In this document: piece after piece, positions 22,607 through 30,013 of the stretch
Numbering within the stretch: the first letter of the stretch is position 1
How the letters are laid out: every line of letters starts with the position of its first letter
Source of the DNA: Candidatus Adiutrix sp.
GTDB lineage: Bacteria; Desulfobacterota; Desulfarculia; Adiutricales; Adiutricaceae
Assembly: GCA_031261565.1 (NCBI GenBank)
Contig: JAISJK010000070.1
Span: 1-40,737, forward strand
Direction of reading: 5' to 3'
Length of the DNA stretch: 40,737 nucleotides
The notes under the pieces: generated by a model
The model's database searches: none
Seen by the model: only the letters and a program-made list of their open reading frames with translations
What the model was told of the DNA's origin: nothing
Program-made: the position numbers and the translations under genes

Positions 22607-24823
22607 ATGTCGAAACTCGTAGCCTTCGCCGCCATTCAGGGCGCCTACAATATAGTTCAGAAATCGGAAGGCGCCTATAAGCGCGCTTTGCAAAAATACG
22701 GCCCGGAGCAGAAGCTGGAATTCCCCAACACCGCCTACTACCTGCCCCTGATTTATTCCCTTTTGGGTATTCCGGTCAAGACCCTGGCCGACGCCAAAAG
22801 ACCCCTGGAAGTCTGCCGGAGCCTCTTGCCCCCGCACGTCAAAATCCAGAATCACCTGCCCTACCTCGGGCCCCTGCTCGATGCCGGCATGGCCGCCATC
22901 CTGGCTGAGGAAATCATTGAGGCCATTCGTTACGTCGAAGACCCGGATTTCTATCTGGTCAGCGAGGATGTGGATCTGGAAAAGGGCAAGATCTGGCTCG
23001 GCGCGGCCGAGGACACCGTCTTCCGCAAGCGCGGCGTTCAGTTCGTGGACGGCTCGGCCCCCGGCTTTGTGGCCATCGTCGGCGCCGCTCCCAACCCGGA
23101 GATCGCCAAGATGATCGCTCTGGAATACCAGAAGCGCTCCATCTACACCTTTATGTGCGCCAACCAGAGCGGCACCACCTTCTCCGAGCAGCTGATTGAG
23201 GCCGGGGTGGAAATCGGCTGGAACACCCGCCTGGTGCCCTTTGGCCCCGATATTTCGGCGGCCGTCTTCGCCCTCGGCTTTGCCAACCGGGCCGCCATGG
23301 CCTTCGGCGGGGTCAAGCCCGGCGACTACCAGAAGATGCTCCTGTATAATAAAGACCGTATTTTCGCCTTTGTCAACGCCCTGGGCGAAGTTAACGCCGA
23401 GTGGGCGGCCAACGCGGCCGGCTGCGTCAACTGGGGCTTCCCGACCCTGGCCGACACCGACATTCCCCCCATCCTGCCCACCGGCGTCTGCACCTACGAG
23501 CATGTGGTGCCCAACATCGGCTACGACGAAATGGTGCAGCGCTCAGTGGAAGTGCGCGGCCTCAAGACCACGGTGGCCACGGTGGATATCCCCCTGGCTT
23601 ACGGCCCGGCCTTCGAGGGCGAGCGTATCCGCAAGGGCGACTATCATGTGGAAATGGGCGGCGGTTCCAAAACCACCACCGTGGAGTGGGTTACCTCCCT
23701 GCCCATGGACAAGGTCGAAGACGGCCGGGTCGATGTCATCGGGCCGGGCCTTGACTCGGTCAAACCCGGCGGTTCCCTGCCCCTGGGCATCAAGGTCGAG
23801 GTGGCCGGCCGCAAGTTCCAGGAGGACTTCGAGCCCATTCTGGAGCGCCAGATTCACCACCTGCTGAACTACGCCCAGGGCCTGATGCACACCGGGCAGC
23901 GCGACATCGGCATGCTGCGCGTGTCCAACGAAGCCGTGACCAAGGGCTTCAAGCTGGAGCACATCGGGGTCATCCTGCACGCCAAACTCCATCAGGATTT
24001 CGGCGCGGTCTTCGACAAACTCCAGGTCAAGATCTACACTGACGCCAAGGAAGCCGACAAAGCCCGCGACCAGGCCCGCGAAGTTTACAAGCACCGCGAC
24101 GCCCGCGTGGAGAACATGACCGACGAGACCACCGACATCTATTACAGCTGCACCCTGTGCCAGAGCTTCGCCCCCAACCACGTCTGCGTGGTCTCCCCGG
24201 AGCGGACGGGTCTGTGCGGGGCCTACAACTGGATGGACTGCAAGGCCAGCTACGAGATCAACCCCACCGGCCCCAACCAGCCCATTGAAAAGGGCGAGGT
24301 GCTGGACGCCAAGCTCGGCGTTTACAAGGGGGCCAATGAATTCATTGAAAAGGCTTCCCGCCAGGCCGTGCCCAATGTCTGTTTTTACAGCCTGGTCAAC
24401 GACCCCATGACCACCTGCGGCTGTTGCGAGTGCATCGCCGCTGTTCTGCCGACCTGCAACGGCATTATGACCGTTCACCGCGACTACACCGGGGAAACCC
24501 CCAGCGGCATGAAGTTCTCCACCCTGGCCGGCACCATGGGCGGCGGGGCTCAGAGCCCGGGCTTTGTGGGCCACAGCAAGTATAACATCGTCCAGCGCAA
24601 ATACCTGATCGGCGATGGCGGCCTGTTGCGGATGGTCTGGATGCCCAAGAGCCTGAAGGAAGAGTTCAAGGAAAAGATCGAGGCCCGCGGCGCTGAACTG
24701 GGCGTGCCCGACCTCTATGACCGGATCGCCGATGAAACCATTGGCCTGACCGAAGAGGAAATTCTGCCCTTCCTGACCGAAAAGAAACACCCGGCCCTGG
24801 AGATGGACGGGATTCTCGGCTAA
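22607..24823 (+). CDS. acsB: Acetyl-CoA synthase catalytic subunit
   Basis: Makes acetyl-CoA from CO, a corrinoid-bound methyl and CoA at the Ni-Ni-[4Fe-4S] A-cluster. The 738-aa protein has Cys515, Cys518, Cys527 and Cys537 (CTLCQSFAPNHVC...) with spacing 3-9-10, identical to Moorella Cys506/509/518/528, and Cys604-Gly-Cys606, equivalent to Moorella Cys595-Gly-Cys597. All A-cluster ligands are thus present with a constant +9 offset. The N-terminal CODH-contacting domain is present, so this is the bacterial full-length type, not the shorter archaeal one. ATG 22607 has AAAGGAAG upstream; the earlier in-frame start at 22553 lacks one. Confidence 0.98.
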   Translation: MSKLVAFAAIQGAYNIVQKSEGAYKRALQKYGPEQKLEFPNTAYYLPLIYSLLGIPVKTLADAKRPLEVCRSLLPPHVKIQNHLPYLGPLLDAGMAAILAEEIIEAIRYVEDPDFYLVSEDVDLEKGKIWLGAAEDTVFRKRGVQFVDGSAPGFVAIVGAAPNPEIAKMIALEYQKRSIYTFMCANQSGTTFSEQLIEAGVEIGWNTRLVPFGPDISAAVFALGFANRAAMAFGGVKPGDYQKMLLYNKDRIFAFVNALGEVNAEWAANAAGCVNWGFPTLADTDIPPILPTGVCTYEHVVPNIGYDEMVQRSVEVRGLKTTVATVDIPLAYGPAFEGERIRKGDYHVEMGGGSKTTTVEWVTSLPMDKVEDGRVDVIGPGLDSVKPGGSLPLGIKVEVAGRKFQEDFEPILERQIHHLLNYAQGLMHTGQRDIGMLRVSNEAVTKGFKLEHIGVILHAKLHQDFGAVFDKLQVKIYTDAKEADKARDQAREVYKHRDARVENMTDETTDIYYSCTLCQSFAPNHVCVVSPERTGLCGAYNWMDCKASYEINPTGPNQPIEKGEVLDAKLGVYKGANEFIEKASRQAVPNVCFYSLVNDPMTTCGCCECIAAVLPTCNGIMTVHRDYTGETPSGMKFSTLAGTMGGGAQSPGFVGHSKYNIVQRKYLIGDGGLLRMVWMPKSLKEEFKEKIEARGAELGVPDLYDRIADETIGLTEEEILPFLTEKKHPALEMDGILG

Positions 24824-24831
24824 ACCAACCG

Positions 24832-24865
24832 GTTTCGGGTCGGCACCATAAAGCCGGCCCGAAAC
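24832..24865 (+). repeat. 13-bp hairpin between acsB and acsC
   Basis: GTTTCGGGTCGGC (24832-24844) and GCCGGCCCGAAAC (24853-24865) pair over 13 positions with one G-T wobble and an eight-base loop, starting eight bases after the acsB stop. No T-run follows. The rest of the 140-base gap holds a second weaker GC stem (about 24905-24935) and no ORF. Confidence 0.65.
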
Positions 24866-24963
24866 TGACCAATATTCCGGCCCCACCGGCCCAAAGTTCC
24901 CGAAGGGCTTGAGCGACCGCCGCTCGGCCCGCCCTTAATAAAACCTGAGTTAGGAGAAAAGAA

Positions 24964-26298
24964 ATGGCATTAACCGGTATTCAGATCTTTAAGATGCTGC
25001 CGGGCACCAACTGCAAAAAGTGTGGCGCCGCCACCTGCCTCGCCTTCGCCATGAACCTGGCTTCCGGCAAGGCCGAATTGGATGCCTGCCCCGATGTTTC
25101 CGCCGAATCGCGCGAGAAGCTTTCCGCCGCCTCCGCGCCTCCCATCCGCCCCCTGATCATTGGCTATGGCCCCACGGCCACCAAGATCGGCGGCGAGACG
25201 GTGCTCTTCCGCCACGAGAAGACTTTCTACAACCCCACCGGCATTGCCGCGCTGATCAATGACAGCGAATCCGATGCCGATATCGCGGCCAAGGTCAAAC
25301 GCTTTCAGAAGCTGCAGTATTTACGCGTTGGCCTCAACCTGCGGCCTGAGCTGGTCGTGGTCAAGGGCGGAGCCCGTCTGGCCGAAGCGGCCAAGGCCGT
25401 GGTGGACAACAGCGACCTGTCGGTTATCCTCTACAGCGAGGATGTGGCTGCCCTGAAGAAGGCCACCGACGCCCTGGCCGGCAAAAATCCCCTCATCGGG
25501 CCGGCCACCAAGGCCAACGCCGCTGATGTGGCCGCTCTGGCCAAGGAAGCCAAAGTTCCGGTCTGGCTGAAAGCGGTCAATATCGACGAAGTGGCCGAGC
25601 TGACCAAGACTCTGACCGCCGCTGGCATTAAAGATATCGTCATTGATTCCGGCGCCCGCACGGTCAAAGACGCTTTCACCGACTCTCTGGGCATCCGCCG
25701 GGCCGCCCTGGGCGGCAACCGCGACTATGGCTTCCCCACCATCGCCTTCCCGGTGGAGATCACCGACAACCTGGCCATGCAGACGGCCGTGGCCGCAGCC
25801 CTCATCGCCAAGTATGCCGGCGTGGTGGTGCTGTCTGACCTCGATGGCGCCTCGGTCTTTCCCCTGCTTCTGGAAAGACTGAATATCTTCACCGACCCGC
25901 AGCGCCCCATGACCGTGGTGCAGGATATTTACCCCATCAACAACCCCGACGAAAACAGCCCGGTGCTGGTCACCACCAACTTCTCGCTGACTTACTTCAT
26001 CGTCTCCGGGGAAGTGGAAGGCTCCCGCGTGCCCTCCTGGCTGCTCATCAAGGATTCCGAAGGCCTCTCGGTTATGACCGCCTGGGCCGCCGGCAAGTTC
26101 TCCGGCGATGACGTGGGCATGTATGTCAAGAAGAGCGGCATTGCCGACAAGATCAAGCACAAGTCCATCATTATCCCCGGCTATGCCGCCGCCATTCTGG
26201 GCGATATGGAAGAGGAGCTCCAAGGCTGGAAAGTGGCCATCGGCCCGCGCGAAGCGGCCCACCTGCCCAAGTTCCTCAAAGAGTTCAAGGTATCCTGA
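24964..26298 (+). CDS. acsC: CODH/ACS corrinoid Fe-S protein, large subunit (gamma)
   Basis: Large subunit of the corrinoid iron-sulfur protein: an N-terminal 4Fe-4S domain that reductively activates the cobalamin, a TIM barrel and a C-terminal corrinoid-binding domain. The 444-aa protein shows Cys17-x2-Cys20-x4-Cys25-x16-Cys42 (NCKKCGAATC...), the expected cluster motif, and ALGGNRDYGFPTIAFP in the barrel. ATG 24964 has TTAGGAGAA upstream. Forms the heterodimer with AcsD, whose gene is first in the operon. Confidence 0.96.
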   Translation: MALTGIQIFKMLPGTNCKKCGAATCLAFAMNLASGKAELDACPDVSAESREKLSAASAPPIRPLIIGYGPTATKIGGETVLFRHEKTFYNPTGIAALINDSESDADIAAKVKRFQKLQYLRVGLNLRPELVVVKGGARLAEAAKAVVDNSDLSVILYSEDVAALKKATDALAGKNPLIGPATKANAADVAALAKEAKVPVWLKAVNIDEVAELTKTLTAAGIKDIVIDSGARTVKDAFTDSLGIRRAALGGNRDYGFPTIAFPVEITDNLAMQTAVAAALIAKYAGVVVLSDLDGASVFPLLLERLNIFTDPQRPMTVVQDIYPINNPDENSPVLVTTNFSLTYFIVSGEVEGSRVPSWLLIKDSEGLSVMTAWAAGKFSGDDVGMYVKKSGIADKIKHKSIIIPGYAAAILGDMEEELQGWKVAIGPREAAHLPKFLKEFKVS

Positions 26299-26316
26299 GC
26301 TTCTTGGCCTGTATGA

Positions 26317-26368
26317 CCCCGGCCGCTCCGGCGGCCGGGGCCGCCTGAACCGGCCCCTAGGGGCGGTT
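26317..26368 (+). repeat. Two hairpins between acsC and acsE
   Basis: CCCCGGCCGC-tccg-GCGGCCGGGG (26317-26340) and AACCG(g)CCC-ctag-GGGCGGTT (26348-26368), the second followed by TATAAAATTT. The second could act as a leaky terminator reducing acsE expression relative to acsC. Confidence 0.6.
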
Positions 26369-26400
26369 TATAAAATTTCAAAATAGCGAGAGGAAAAATT

Positions 26401-27312
26401 ATGGCTGAAAAATATATGGTCACTATCGCCGAAAACCTCAATGTCATCAACAAAGGCGTGGGGGCCGGCTTTAAAGAGAAAGACCCCAAGCCCATCCGCG
26501 CGATGGTTGAGAATATCCTGAAAGCCGACCCTGACTACATTGATATCAACCTGGGGCCCGCCCGCAAAAACGGCGAGGAGCTGATGCCCTGGGTGGTCAA
26601 CATCGTTCAGGAAATCACCGACAAGCCGGTGGTGCTGGACACCTCCAACATCGCCGCCATTGAGGCCGGTCTCAAAGTCTGTAAAAAGCCGGCTCTGATC
26701 AACTCCATTATGTGCCGCCCGGAGCGCTATGAAGTCATGTTGCCCCTGGTCAAGACCTACGGCGCCGACTATGTGGCCCTGATGTGGGGCCCCACGGGCA
26801 TGGCCCGGGACGCCAACGAGCGGGCCGAGCTGACCACTGAGCTGCTTATGCACGCCCAGGGCCTGGGTATCCCGGTGGAGCGGGCCTGGGTTGACCCCAT
26901 CATCACCCCGGTCAACATTCAGCAGAATCAGCTGATGGAGAATCTGGCCTTCTTTGAAATGCTGCCCGATATCGTCGGGGCCATCCAGCCCGACGGCCTG
27001 GCCAAGAGCACCAACGGCCTCTCCAACATCTCCAATGGCAACGCCGACCACCTGCGGCCCATCCTCAACCAGGCCTATCTGTGTATGCTCAAACGCAAGG
27101 GTATGTATAGCTGCATCGTGGACGCCTTTGACCCGGTCATCAACGACATCTGCAAAGGCAAGCTGCCCTGGTTCGTTGACCTGGTTTACGGCGTGATGGA
27201 CGGCAAGGAATATGATCTCAGCACCCTGAAGAAAGAGGAAGTGGATGTCATCAAGACGGCCAGAGTCATCCTGGGCCACTCCCTGTTCAGCGAAAGCTGG
27301 CTGGACATCTGA
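26401..27312 (+). CDS. acsE: Methyl-tetrahydrofolate:corrinoid protein methyltransferase
   Basis: Transfers the methyl group of 5-methyl-tetrahydrofolate to the Co(I) corrinoid of AcsCD, joining the methyl and carbonyl branches of the Wood-Ljungdahl pathway. The 303-aa pterin-binding TIM barrel shows ADPDYIDINLGPARKNGEE, KPVVLDTSN, NSIMCRPERYEVMLPL and YVALMWGPTGMARDANER. It is about 40 residues longer than Moorella AcsE (262 aa), mainly towards the C-terminus. ATG 26401 has AGAGGAAAA upstream. It is the last gene before a strong terminator. Confidence 0.93.
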   Translation: MAEKYMVTIAENLNVINKGVGAGFKEKDPKPIRAMVENILKADPDYIDINLGPARKNGEELMPWVVNIVQEITDKPVVLDTSNIAAIEAGLKVCKKPALINSIMCRPERYEVMLPLVKTYGADYVALMWGPTGMARDANERAELTTELLMHAQGLGIPVERAWVDPIITPVNIQQNQLMENLAFFEMLPDIVGAIQPDGLAKSTNGLSNISNGNADHLRPILNQAYLCMLKRKGMYSCIVDAFDPVINDICKGKLPWFVDLVYGVMDGKEYDLSTLKKEEVDVIKTARVILGHSLFSESWLDI

Positions 27313-27340
27313 TCAGCCTGACTTTTCGAGTTGATTACCT

Positions 27341-27368
27341 CAAAACCCCCGCCCCGGCGGGGGTTTTG
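27341..27368 (+). terminator. Intrinsic terminator of the acs operon
   Basis: CAAAACCCCCGCC/GGCGGGGGTTTTG hairpin with a CC at its tip, followed within the palindrome by a T4 run, 29 bases after the acsE stop. Strong GC stem and U-tract make it a clear operon end; the palindrome could work in both directions. Confidence 0.85.
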
Positions 27369-27375
27369 GGTTTAA

Positions 27376-27512
27376 GCAGTGGCGGAAACCACGCCGTCGG
27401 CAGGGCGCCTCTTCCACGGGAGAGGAAACAAGATGCCTCACCCGTTCTTAGTATTCCCCTCCCGTGGAGGTGTGGCCCGCGTAGGGCCGGGGTGGTTTCA
27501 TCTTCCGCTGCG
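27376..27512. repeat. MITE-like palindromic repeat
   Basis: About 137 bases with imperfect inverted ends: GCAGTGGCGGAAACCACGCC on the left and GGGGTGGTTTCATCTTCCGC-TGC on the right. Inside, CCTCTTCCACGGGAGAGG pairs imperfectly with CCCCTCCCGTGGAGGTG. This resembles the widespread non-coding repeats with GGGGTGGTTT ends and CCTCCCGTGGAGG-like cores found between genes in many bacteria. It marks the left border of the AT-rich island. Confidence 0.6.
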
Positions 27513-27529
27513 GCAAGCCTTGTGCTTTC

Positions 27530-27720
27530 TTTTAGCGTAAACGCTTAAAAAACCTCGACGTTAGAGAGGGTTGCAATGTTTGTCAGTGAATTGCTGAGGA
27601 ACGGAGGACAAAAATGAGCACTCAAATTATCATAACCACCTCCCATAAGTGGATAATAATTCCTATATAAAACGATAGAATATAAAAAAATCCGGCTCAT
27701 CCGCCCAAATTCAAATTTTA
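27530..27720 (+). other. Gap with small palindrome and two tiny ORFs
   Basis: A small hairpin AGCGT-aa-ACGCT flanked by T and A runs lies near 27530-27550. ATG 27576 opens MFVSELLRNGGQK, whose stop overlaps (ATGA) a second ATG at 27614 preceded by CGGAGG; that second frame runs 18 codons (MSTQIIITTSHKWIIIPI) to 27670. The good ribosome site suggests the 5' remnant of a lost gene or a leader peptide. Nothing else is recognisable. Confidence 0.35.
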
Positions 27721-27749
27721 TTGACTTTTCTCCCCTCTTATGGTTTAAT
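27721..27749 (+). promoter_or_regulatory. Sigma-70 promoter of the accessory island
   Basis: TTGACT (27721-27726), 17-base spacer, TTTAAT (27744-27749). Transcription would begin near 27757, about 400 bases upstream of the first likely start codon, leaving a long structured leader. Confidence 0.7.
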
Positions 27750-27781
27750 TTTATCGGTACTAACTATACCCTAATGCGGTG

Positions 27782-27849
27782 CACGCCCGAAGCCGTGTTT
27801 TTTTTGCGAACCAGGGAACTGGCCAGGAAAACTGGCACGGCCGGGTGTG
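27782..27849 (+). promoter_or_regulatory. Multi-branched leader RNA of the island
   Basis: CACGCCC (27782-27788) pairs with GGGTGTG (27843-27849) and GCCGTG (27792-27797) with CACGGC (27836-27841), closing a junction that holds two hairpins in tandem: CCAG-ggaa-CTGG (27811-27822) and CCAG-gaaaa-CTGG (27823-27835). A T8 tract lies in the junction. It sits 30 bases after the promoter. No known riboswitch class is recognised; it could be a cis-regulator or a small RNA. Confidence 0.5.
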
Positions 27850-27901
27850 GACTGAATATAATACCGTCCGGAAATATGTCCGCAGATCATTAGAACTGTA
27901 G

Positions 27902-27958
27902 TTAGCGCCCGGCCTCTTTATAATATTGAGGGGCCATCAAAGCATGTAGGGGCGCTAA
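27902..27958 (+). promoter_or_regulatory. Nested stem-loop in the island leader
   Basis: TTAGCGCCC (27902-27910) pairs perfectly with GGGCGCTAA (27950-27958); inside, GGCCTC pairs with GAGGGGCC with a bulge of two G, leaving an AT-rich loop containing TATAAT. The stem ends exactly before a GTG (27959) that opens the first island frame, so it could block initiation there. A T-run does not follow, so it is not a standard terminator. Confidence 0.5.
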
Positions 27959-28153
27959 GTGGCGAACTTAATCTCCGGCATCCGGTTTGGTATAGTTAGC
28001 AAAGGCCTGGGTTACCTCTGCGCCCGGGCCCCACACCACTTTTCTTTCACCTCTATATCCAAAAATTTTAAGCTAAATCAAGCTGTTGAGATGGCCAATA
28101 TCATACCCATCGACAATCAGCCATTCACTACCGCCGGGGAAGGGATGAGTTCC

Positions 28154-29977
28154 ATGACTCAACAAAACAAATTATATTTGCGCTCACCAGGGATTCAGCA
28201 ACTCTTGATAGCGCTTCTACCTGTCTGCGTGATATGGCTTTTTGTCTCCATTATTATGCCAAAAGTATCGTTAGCCTTCGTCATGGCAGTGACTCTGGTC
28301 TGTGCATTCCCGGTCGCCGGCGTGGCTGCGTATCTCCTTGTTGTTCGGAAAACCCGTCAAAGTCAGACTTTTAAACAGGGCGGATGGCTGGCTAAAGTGC
28401 TGGGTCTGCGATTTTGGGCTGTTTTCCTTATTTTTTTAGTAAGCATTTTTACTTCATTTTTTATGCTAATTCAGTTGGCCGGTTTAAGGATATTTGATTG
28501 GGCATTCATTATTCTGACGGCCCCTGTTTTTATTACTATATATCGCCGGACAAATTCCATTATGCGCAAGGAATCTGTGGAATGGTTGGTTCCAGCCAGG
28601 GCTTTGAAATTGACAACTTACCTGACACCGGTGATTATGCTTCTTCTTTATGGCTTGGGTTTAAAATATTTCGGGGGGATCCCTGTTTATGCCAGCTTGG
28701 ATGAAGCCAGAGTATCCCAATTATTGCCCTTGGTCGCTTCCAATTCCGCTTTTCTACGTGAGAGTGCGGAATGGTCGATTTTGTTGGCCGGATATCGCGA
28801 TTATGTTTTCGGTCAATTATCGGTCGCCAGCCAGTTGAACAGCCTGCTGTTATGTTTTTTAGGGTATGGGCTCGTTTTTACAAATATATGCGCAATACTT
28901 GGGTTCATCTTCTTGCCATCCCCTGAGTACCGCCGAATTTTTCTACCCTTGGTGGCCGATTCGAACCTGCCCCGTGTATCGCCACTAACTGTAAGTTTGT
29001 ATGTGGCTGTTTTGGTCATGTTCATCCTGATGGCCTACCTGCCAGGCGTCGCTTGGCTGGAGCAGCAAGCTTTGATACCCCAAGCCGATGGCTCTGGTAC
29101 TGTTGTTTCAAATGTGCGTCAGGCGACCCAAAATAAATTTGATCGATTGGTTATAGCAGTTGAGGGGACATTTTATGATGAACAAATTCTTGGGGAAATC
29201 GATAATTTACGCCGAGCCACCATTCGCGCCAGCGAAGAGGCTAAAAAAGCACTCACAGCTGAGTATAATGGAATTTTTGATAGGTATGAACGAAATATTG
29301 ACTCCTATTTGGACTGGTATTACAGTCTGAGTGGAGAGTATACTCGTCTTGCCAAGCTGGTGCTTGGAGATATAGAAACATATATGATTGAAAAATTTAC
29401 TGAAAATATAAGCAAAGGAGTGGATACCAATGGCCTGTCGCGTGTCCTTGACCGCTATAAAGGTGATGTGGACGAATTTAATGCGAGAATCCAGGAACTG
29501 CAAGAACGGTACAAAGTGAGAGAGGATATCGCCCAAGTCAAAGTGGTTCGCACTATGACAAAAAGCGAGTTGCTTAGCCCCTTTAAAGAAGCGCCAGAGT
29601 TGTTGAATTTAAAAACTCGTGTAGGCACAAGCATCGGTGGAGGTTTGGCTGCTGGTGCGGCCGCCGGAGTAATCGCTGGCAAAGTAGCTCAAAAAGCTAC
29701 TTTCAAAATTGCCGCTAAAGCATTGTTTAAGGTTGCCGCCGCAAAAGGGGCAGGCATAGCTGGAACTACCGCCGCCGGTGCCGCCATTGGTTCTGTTGTT
29801 CCAGGGCCTGGAACAGCCGTTGGAGGAGCGGTAGGTTTGGTTGTAGGGACGGCTGGTTCTCTAATGTTTGAAAAAGGGCTTTTGATGTTAGAGGATGCCG
29901 TTAAACGTGAGGAATTTAAAGCTGAAATAAAGGCTTCCATTGAGGAACATAGGCGAGACGTGCTTTCTCAGTTTTGA
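28154..29977 (+). CDS. Polytopic membrane protein with Gly-zipper C-terminus
   Basis: 607-aa protein, family not recognised. Seven likely membrane helices (about residues 13-36, 38-64, 86-110, 114-131, 154-175, 226-253, 277-298) precede a cytosolic helical region (about 320-470, with DRYERNIDSYLDWYYSLSGE) and a Gly/Ala-zipper tail (491-510 and 531-571) of the kind that inserts into or spans membranes, ending in a charged helix. I chose ATG 28154 because GGGGAAGGG lies nine bases upstream; the frame is open from GTG 27959, which would add 65 residues. AT-rich codon use marks it as acquired. It precedes a YcjX-type GTPase by 36 bases and is probably its partner. Confidence 0.75.
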   Translation: MTQQNKLYLRSPGIQQLLIALLPVCVIWLFVSIIMPKVSLAFVMAVTLVCAFPVAGVAAYLLVVRKTRQSQTFKQGGWLAKVLGLRFWAVFLIFLVSIFTSFFMLIQLAGLRIFDWAFIILTAPVFITIYRRTNSIMRKESVEWLVPARALKLTTYLTPVIMLLLYGLGLKYFGGIPVYASLDEARVSQLLPLVASNSAFLRESAEWSILLAGYRDYVFGQLSVASQLNSLLLCFLGYGLVFTNICAILGFIFLPSPEYRRIFLPLVADSNLPRVSPLTVSLYVAVLVMFILMAYLPGVAWLEQQALIPQADGSGTVVSNVRQATQNKFDRLVIAVEGTFYDEQILGEIDNLRRATIRASEEAKKALTAEYNGIFDRYERNIDSYLDWYYSLSGEYTRLAKLVLGDIETYMIEKFTENISKGVDTNGLSRVLDRYKGDVDEFNARIQELQERYKVREDIAQVKVVRTMTKSELLSPFKEAPELLNLKTRVGTSIGGGLAAGAAAGVIAGKVAQKATFKIAAKALFKVAAAKGAGIAGTTAAGAAIGSVVPGPGTAVGGAVGLVVGTAGSLMFEKGLLMLEDAVKREEFKAEIKASIEEHRRDVLSQF

Positions 29978-30013
29978 TTAGCCTATTAATCGTATTTGAA
30001 AGGACATTGAACA

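Noticed and set aside
20450-23503. 1017-codon open frame on the minus strand opposite acsA and acsB
   Set aside because: Low-complexity Gly/His/Val-rich translation typical of the antisense of GC-rich genes; the plus strand encodes clear enzymes with conserved catalytic residues.
23543-24886. 447-codon open frame opposite acsB
   Set aside because: Antisense shadow of acsB; no ribosome site and no recognisable domain.
27640-27662. Possible DnaA box (AGTGGATAA) near dnaN-like origin signals
   Set aside because: A single box with one mismatch, far from dnaN, without a cluster or an AT-rich unwinding element beside dnaA; not an origin.
27770-27850. Group II intron domain V or a tRNA in the island leader
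   Set aside because: The GCCGTG/CACGGC stem vaguely resembles domain V, but the tip and bulge do not fit, and no reverse transcriptase or cloverleaf is present.
27959-28153. Upstream GTG start adding 65 residues to the membrane protein
   Set aside because: No good ribosome site and the GTG directly follows a strong stem-loop; ATG 28154 has GGGGAAGGG at nine bases. Not fully excluded.
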